A stretch of DNA of 8,833 bases, taken from the NCBI GenBank assembly GCA_026125835.1, contig JAHCKJ010000079.1, positions 1 to 8,833 of the forward strand. The letters are read 5' to 3'. The notes beneath the pieces are model-generated. The model made no database searches. It was not told where the DNA came from and worked only from the letters and a program-made list of their open reading frames with translations. Made by a program: the position numbers and the translations under genes. This stretch comes from Sphingopyxis sp. Its GTDB lineage: Bacteria > Pseudomonadota > Alphaproteobacteria > Sphingomonadales > Sphingomonadaceae. Of the stretch, positions 6,262 to 8,833 are shown piece by piece. Positions within the stretch are counted from its first letter, which is position 1; the number at the start of each line of letters is the position of its first letter.

Positions 6262-8163
6262 ATGTGCGGTTTGTTTGCAGCCCTGTCGCGTTCCGGTTCG
6301 ATTCGCGAAGACTATACGCGCCAGCTCGACATGATCGCTCATCGCGGCCCCGACGGCAGCGGCACCGCGATCGTCCATCTGGCGAATGGCGTGCCCGAAG
6401 CTGATCGCGAGGGCAGGGCTTGGCTCGGCCATCGTCGCCTGTCGATCATCGATCCCGACCCGCGTGCCAACCAGCCGATGGCGGTTGCCGACGACCGTTA
6501 TGTGATGGTCTACAATGGCGAAATTTACAATTATCTCGAACTGCGGCGCGAGTGTGTTGCAGCAGGCTGGTCGTTCCGGACCGAGTCCGACAGCGAAGTT
6601 CTACTGGCCTGCTGGGCTCTGTGGGGCGAAGATGCGGTTCGCCGCTTTGTCGGCATGTTCGCGTTCGTCATTGTTGACCGCGAAGCGGGGCAAGCCTGGA
6701 TCGGCCGTGACGCATTCGGGATCAAGCCGCTCCATTATGTGCTGACCGACGACCGGCTGCTCATCTGTTCCGAATTACCGCCACTCGTGTCGACTGGCCG
6801 GGTTCCGCTCGATATCGATCCGCTCCAGACGGTCGAATTCATTCGCTTCGGAGCGTCGACCACGACCGAATCGACGCTGATCGACGGCGTCCGCCGTTTG
6901 CCGGCGGCGTCGGTCGCGCGCTTTGATTTCGCGACTGGTGCGCTGTCGGAGCCACGCATTTTTTGGCGACCGAATACGGCGCGACGCAAGATTGGTTTTG
7001 CCGACGCCGTTGCCGAATGCCGCGAACGTTTTCTGACCAATATTCGCCTGCACCTGCGCAGTGACGTGCCGGTGGGCGCGGCGCTATCGGGAGGGCTCGA
7101 TTCCTCAAGCATCGTATGCGCGATCCATCATCTTGAACCCGATGTCCGGCTCAACACCTTCAGTTTCATTTCCGCGGAGCCCGGGCAGTCGGAAGAAAAA
7201 TGGGTCGACATCGTCAACGCTCATATCGGCGCGGAGGCGCACAAGGTCGTGCCGCAACCCGGAGACCTTGCCAACGACATCGACAGGATGATCGCAATCC
7301 AGGGCGAACCCTTTGGGTCGGCAAGCATCTATGCACAATATCGCGTCTTTGCGATGGCGCGCGAGGCGGGTGTGCCGGTGACGCTCGACGGGCAGGGGGC
7401 CGACGAGATCCTCGCCGGCTATTGGCCCTATGTCGCTACCTATGGTGCATCACAGATCCGCCGGGGGCGGATCGACCGGGCACTGCGTCTGATTGCGCAC
7501 GGTGGCGACAGCATGGGAACGAGGCTCCGCATGGCAGCGCAGCTCGGGCAGGCGTTGCTGCCGGCGGGCGCGATCGGTCGCTATCGCCGTGCGCTTGGCC
7601 GCTCCATCCTGCCTCCCTTTCTTGATTCGGAGTGGCTTACCGCCAACCGAGTCGACGAAGCGGCAATCGCGGGCACCATGCTCACCAATTACCCCGACAT
7701 GGCGTCGCACCTGATGGACACGACGGTGCGGACGTCGCTTCCCACATTGTTGCGGATCGCCGATCGGTCTTCGATGGCCTTTTCGGTTGAAAGCCGAGTA
7801 CCGTTCCTGACGCCCGATTTCGCCGATTTCCTGTTTTCGCTGCCGCCCGAATATATTGTGTCGCCGCGCGGCGACCGGAAGCATGTGTTCCGCGAGGCGA
7901 TGCACGGCATCCTGCCCGAGGCGATCCGGACGCGGCGCGACAAGATCGGATTCTTTGCCGACGACGGCCTGTGGCTTCGCGGCAATCGCGCGACGTTCGA
8001 ACGATATCGGGACGCGGTTGCGGCCGTCCCGGCCTTTAATTCCAAACGGACGGGTGACTATCTGCGCGGCTTTTTCGATGAAGGCCGCGGATCGGCACAA
8101 CAGGTGTGGCGCATTTTCATGTTCGCAATCTGGTCGGACAGAATGAGGGGGCTTGCGGGATGA
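6262..8163 (+). CDS. asnB: Asparagine synthase-type glutamine amidotransferase
   Basis: A 633-residue two-domain enzyme of the AsnB family. The N-terminal class II glutaminase frees ammonia from glutamine; the C-terminal ATP-pyrophosphatase domain activates a carboxylate as an adenylate and amidates it. Cys2 (MCGLFA) becomes the N-terminal nucleophile after Met removal. Other glutaminase motifs are AHRGPDGSG (26-34), LGHRRLSIID (55-64) and YNGEIYN (84-90). The synthase domain has the ATP loop ALSGGLDSSS (274-283), LDGQGADEILAGY (375-387) and RIADRSSMAFSVESRVPFL (498-516), so both active sites look intact. The start at 6262 is fixed by the need for Met-Cys; in-frame codons back to 6103 are upstream-gene sequence. 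No good ribosome site is seen, and the start lies 2 nt after the previous stop, suggesting coupling. In polysaccharide operons such enzymes may amidate a uronic acid instead of aspartate. The symbol denotes the family, not proven function. Confidence 0.92.
   Translation: MCGLFAALSRSGSIREDYTRQLDMIAHRGPDGSGTAIVHLANGVPEADREGRAWLGHRRLSIIDPDPRANQPMAVADDRYVMVYNGEIYNYLELRRECVAAGWSFRTESDSEVLLACWALWGEDAVRRFVGMFAFVIVDREAGQAWIGRDAFGIKPLHYVLTDDRLLICSELPPLVSTGRVPLDIDPLQTVEFIRFGASTTTESTLIDGVRRLPAASVARFDFATGALSEPRIFWRPNTARRKIGFADAVAECRERFLTNIRLHLRSDVPVGAALSGGLDSSSIVCAIHHLEPDVRLNTFSFISAEPGQSEEKWVDIVNAHIGAEAHKVVPQPGDLANDIDRMIAIQGEPFGSASIYAQYRVFAMAREAGVPVTLDGQGADEILAGYWPYVATYGASQIRRGRIDRALRLIAHGGDSMGTRLRMAAQLGQALLPAGAIGRYRRALGRSILPPFLDSEWLTANRVDEAAIAGTMLTNYPDMASHLMDTTVRTSLPTLLRIADRSSMAFSVESRVPFLTPDFADFLFSLPPEYIVSPRGDRKHVFREAMHGILPEAIRTRRDKIGFFADDGLWLRGNRATFERYRDAVAAVPAFNSKRTGDYLRGFFDEGRGSAQQVWRIFMFAIWSDRMRGLAG
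8145..8151 (+). promoter_or_regulatory. Ribosome binding site for the flippase gene
   Basis: GAGGGGG near the end of the amidotransferase gene lies 8 nt before the ATG at 8160. It supports that start and shows the flippase is translated as part of the same message. Confidence 0.55.
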
Positions 8164-8833
8164 CTTCGGGGCCGCAGGCGACCGGCCGGAGCTTTTTGCG
8201 CCGCTGGCTTGACCGGCCCGTTCTTCGCTCGATCGGTGGCGTCGGGGCGGCCGCCGGGCTCAGCCAGCTGGCCGCGATCGCCGTTGCACCCATTCTCGCC
8301 CGTCTCTACTCCGCCGAATCTTTCGGTCAATTCGGGGTCGCCCTTGCCTACTGCAATATCGCGGCTGCGCTGCTGCTGTTTGGGTTAAACGACGCGATCC
8401 TCGCCGCCGTCGATGAGGGCGCCGCCGACCGATTACTGTCGGCGGGGCTGAAAATTTCGGCCGCGGCGCTGCTCCCGGCAGCTGGCCTTTCGGCGCTGGC
8501 GATCGAGAAGGGATACTTCGGGCTCGGTCCGCTCCCGATTGCGGCGCTCCTGATGATCGTGCCGCTGCTCTTTTGCCTCGTGTTGTCCAGCTTGCTGCAG
8601 GCCAGTCTCGCGCGGCGCCTGCACTTTCGTCCGCTTGCGGCGGGATATATCGCTATGGGATGGAGCCGGGCCGCTGGCCAGCTTGCGGGGGGCGCGCTCG
8701 GCGCGGCTTATGGCGGACTTGCCGGGGGCGAACTGATCGGTCGCGGGGTCGCGTGCCGCACAATGGCACGGGGGCTTGCAATCAATTGGCGAGAGATTTG
8801 GGCGATACCGCGGCGCGAATGGACGGCGACGGT
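8160..8833 (+). CDS. Wzx-like polysaccharide flippase (MOP superfamily), 3'-truncated by the window edge
   Basis: The first 224 residues of an integral membrane protein, open to the window end. It resembles O-antigen/exopolysaccharide flippases, which move the undecaprenyl-linked repeat unit from the cytoplasmic to the periplasmic face. A short basic N-terminus (RSFLRRWLDRP, 10-20) precedes hydrophobic segments at about 26-48, 58-82, 96-115, 123-148 and 159-185. The loop after the first helix, PILARLYSAESFGQFGVALA (44-63), matches the RLYSPEDFG-type motif at the same place in many family members. A full protein should be about 400-480 residues, so roughly half is missing. ATGA overlaps the amidotransferase stop by 4 nt. 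Its coupling to the modifying genes suggests that the unit is tailored before export. A related MOP transporter of the ABC-independent PST type is the same call in practice. Confidence 0.85.
   Translation, partial: MTSGPQATGRSFLRRWLDRPVLRSIGGVGAAAGLSQLAAIAVAPILARLYSAESFGQFGVALAYCNIAAALLLFGLNDAILAAVDEGAADRLLSAGLKISAAALLPAAGLSALAIEKGYFGLGPLPIAALLMIVPLLFCLVLSSLLQASLARRLHFRPLAAGYIAMGWSRAAGQLAGGALGAAYGGLAGGELIGRGVACRTMARGLAINWREIWAIPRREWTAT

Noticed and set aside
1..8833. tRNA, rRNA, CRISPR array, insertion sequence or rho-independent terminator
   Set aside because: I read for direct repeats, terminal inverted repeats, transposase motifs and stem-loops followed by T-runs and saw none; the longest gap between genes is 28 nt.

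Overview
The window is GC-rich and looks like a chromosomal surface-polysaccharide locus (O-antigen, capsule or exopolysaccharide) from an alphaproteobacterium. The codon bias and protein style suggest a sphingomonad such as Sphingopyxis or Sphingomonas. That placement is an impression from reading, not a computed result. Nine protein genes lie on the + strand and fill almost every base. I see no RNA genes, insertion sequences, CRISPR arrays, terminators or promoters, and no gap between genes is longer than 28 nt. The window appears to be the inside of one long operon, cut at both ends.

Bases 1-2458 and on to 3377 hold sugar-precursor genes: the C-terminal part of a DegT/DnrJ/EryC1 sugar aminotransferase, a TylF/macrocin-type O-methyltransferase, and a two-gene (split) transketolase. 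Bases 3374-5307 hold assembly genes: a monotopic phosphoglycosyl transferase that should load the first sugar phosphate on undecaprenyl phosphate, followed by a GT-B glycosyltransferase. Bases 5300-8163 hold two likely modification genes: a protein related to the C-terminal domain of heparosan D-glucuronyl C5-epimerase, and a glutamine-hydrolysing amidotransferase of the AsnB family. The window ends inside a Wzx-type flippase (8160 onward).

From 2451 onward the start and stop signals overlap by 4 or 8 nt, or are 2 nt apart, so translation is probably coupled. The gene order mirrors a plausible order of action: make precursors, prime the lipid, extend, epimerise, amidate, flip. The most interesting hypothesis is that the epimerase-like protein and the AsnB-like enzyme together tailor a uronic acid in the repeat unit (epimerised and/or converted to a uronamide), while the transketolase pair feeds an unusual higher-carbon or branched sugar. 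The gene families are well supported by visible motifs; the sugar structure and substrates are inference.
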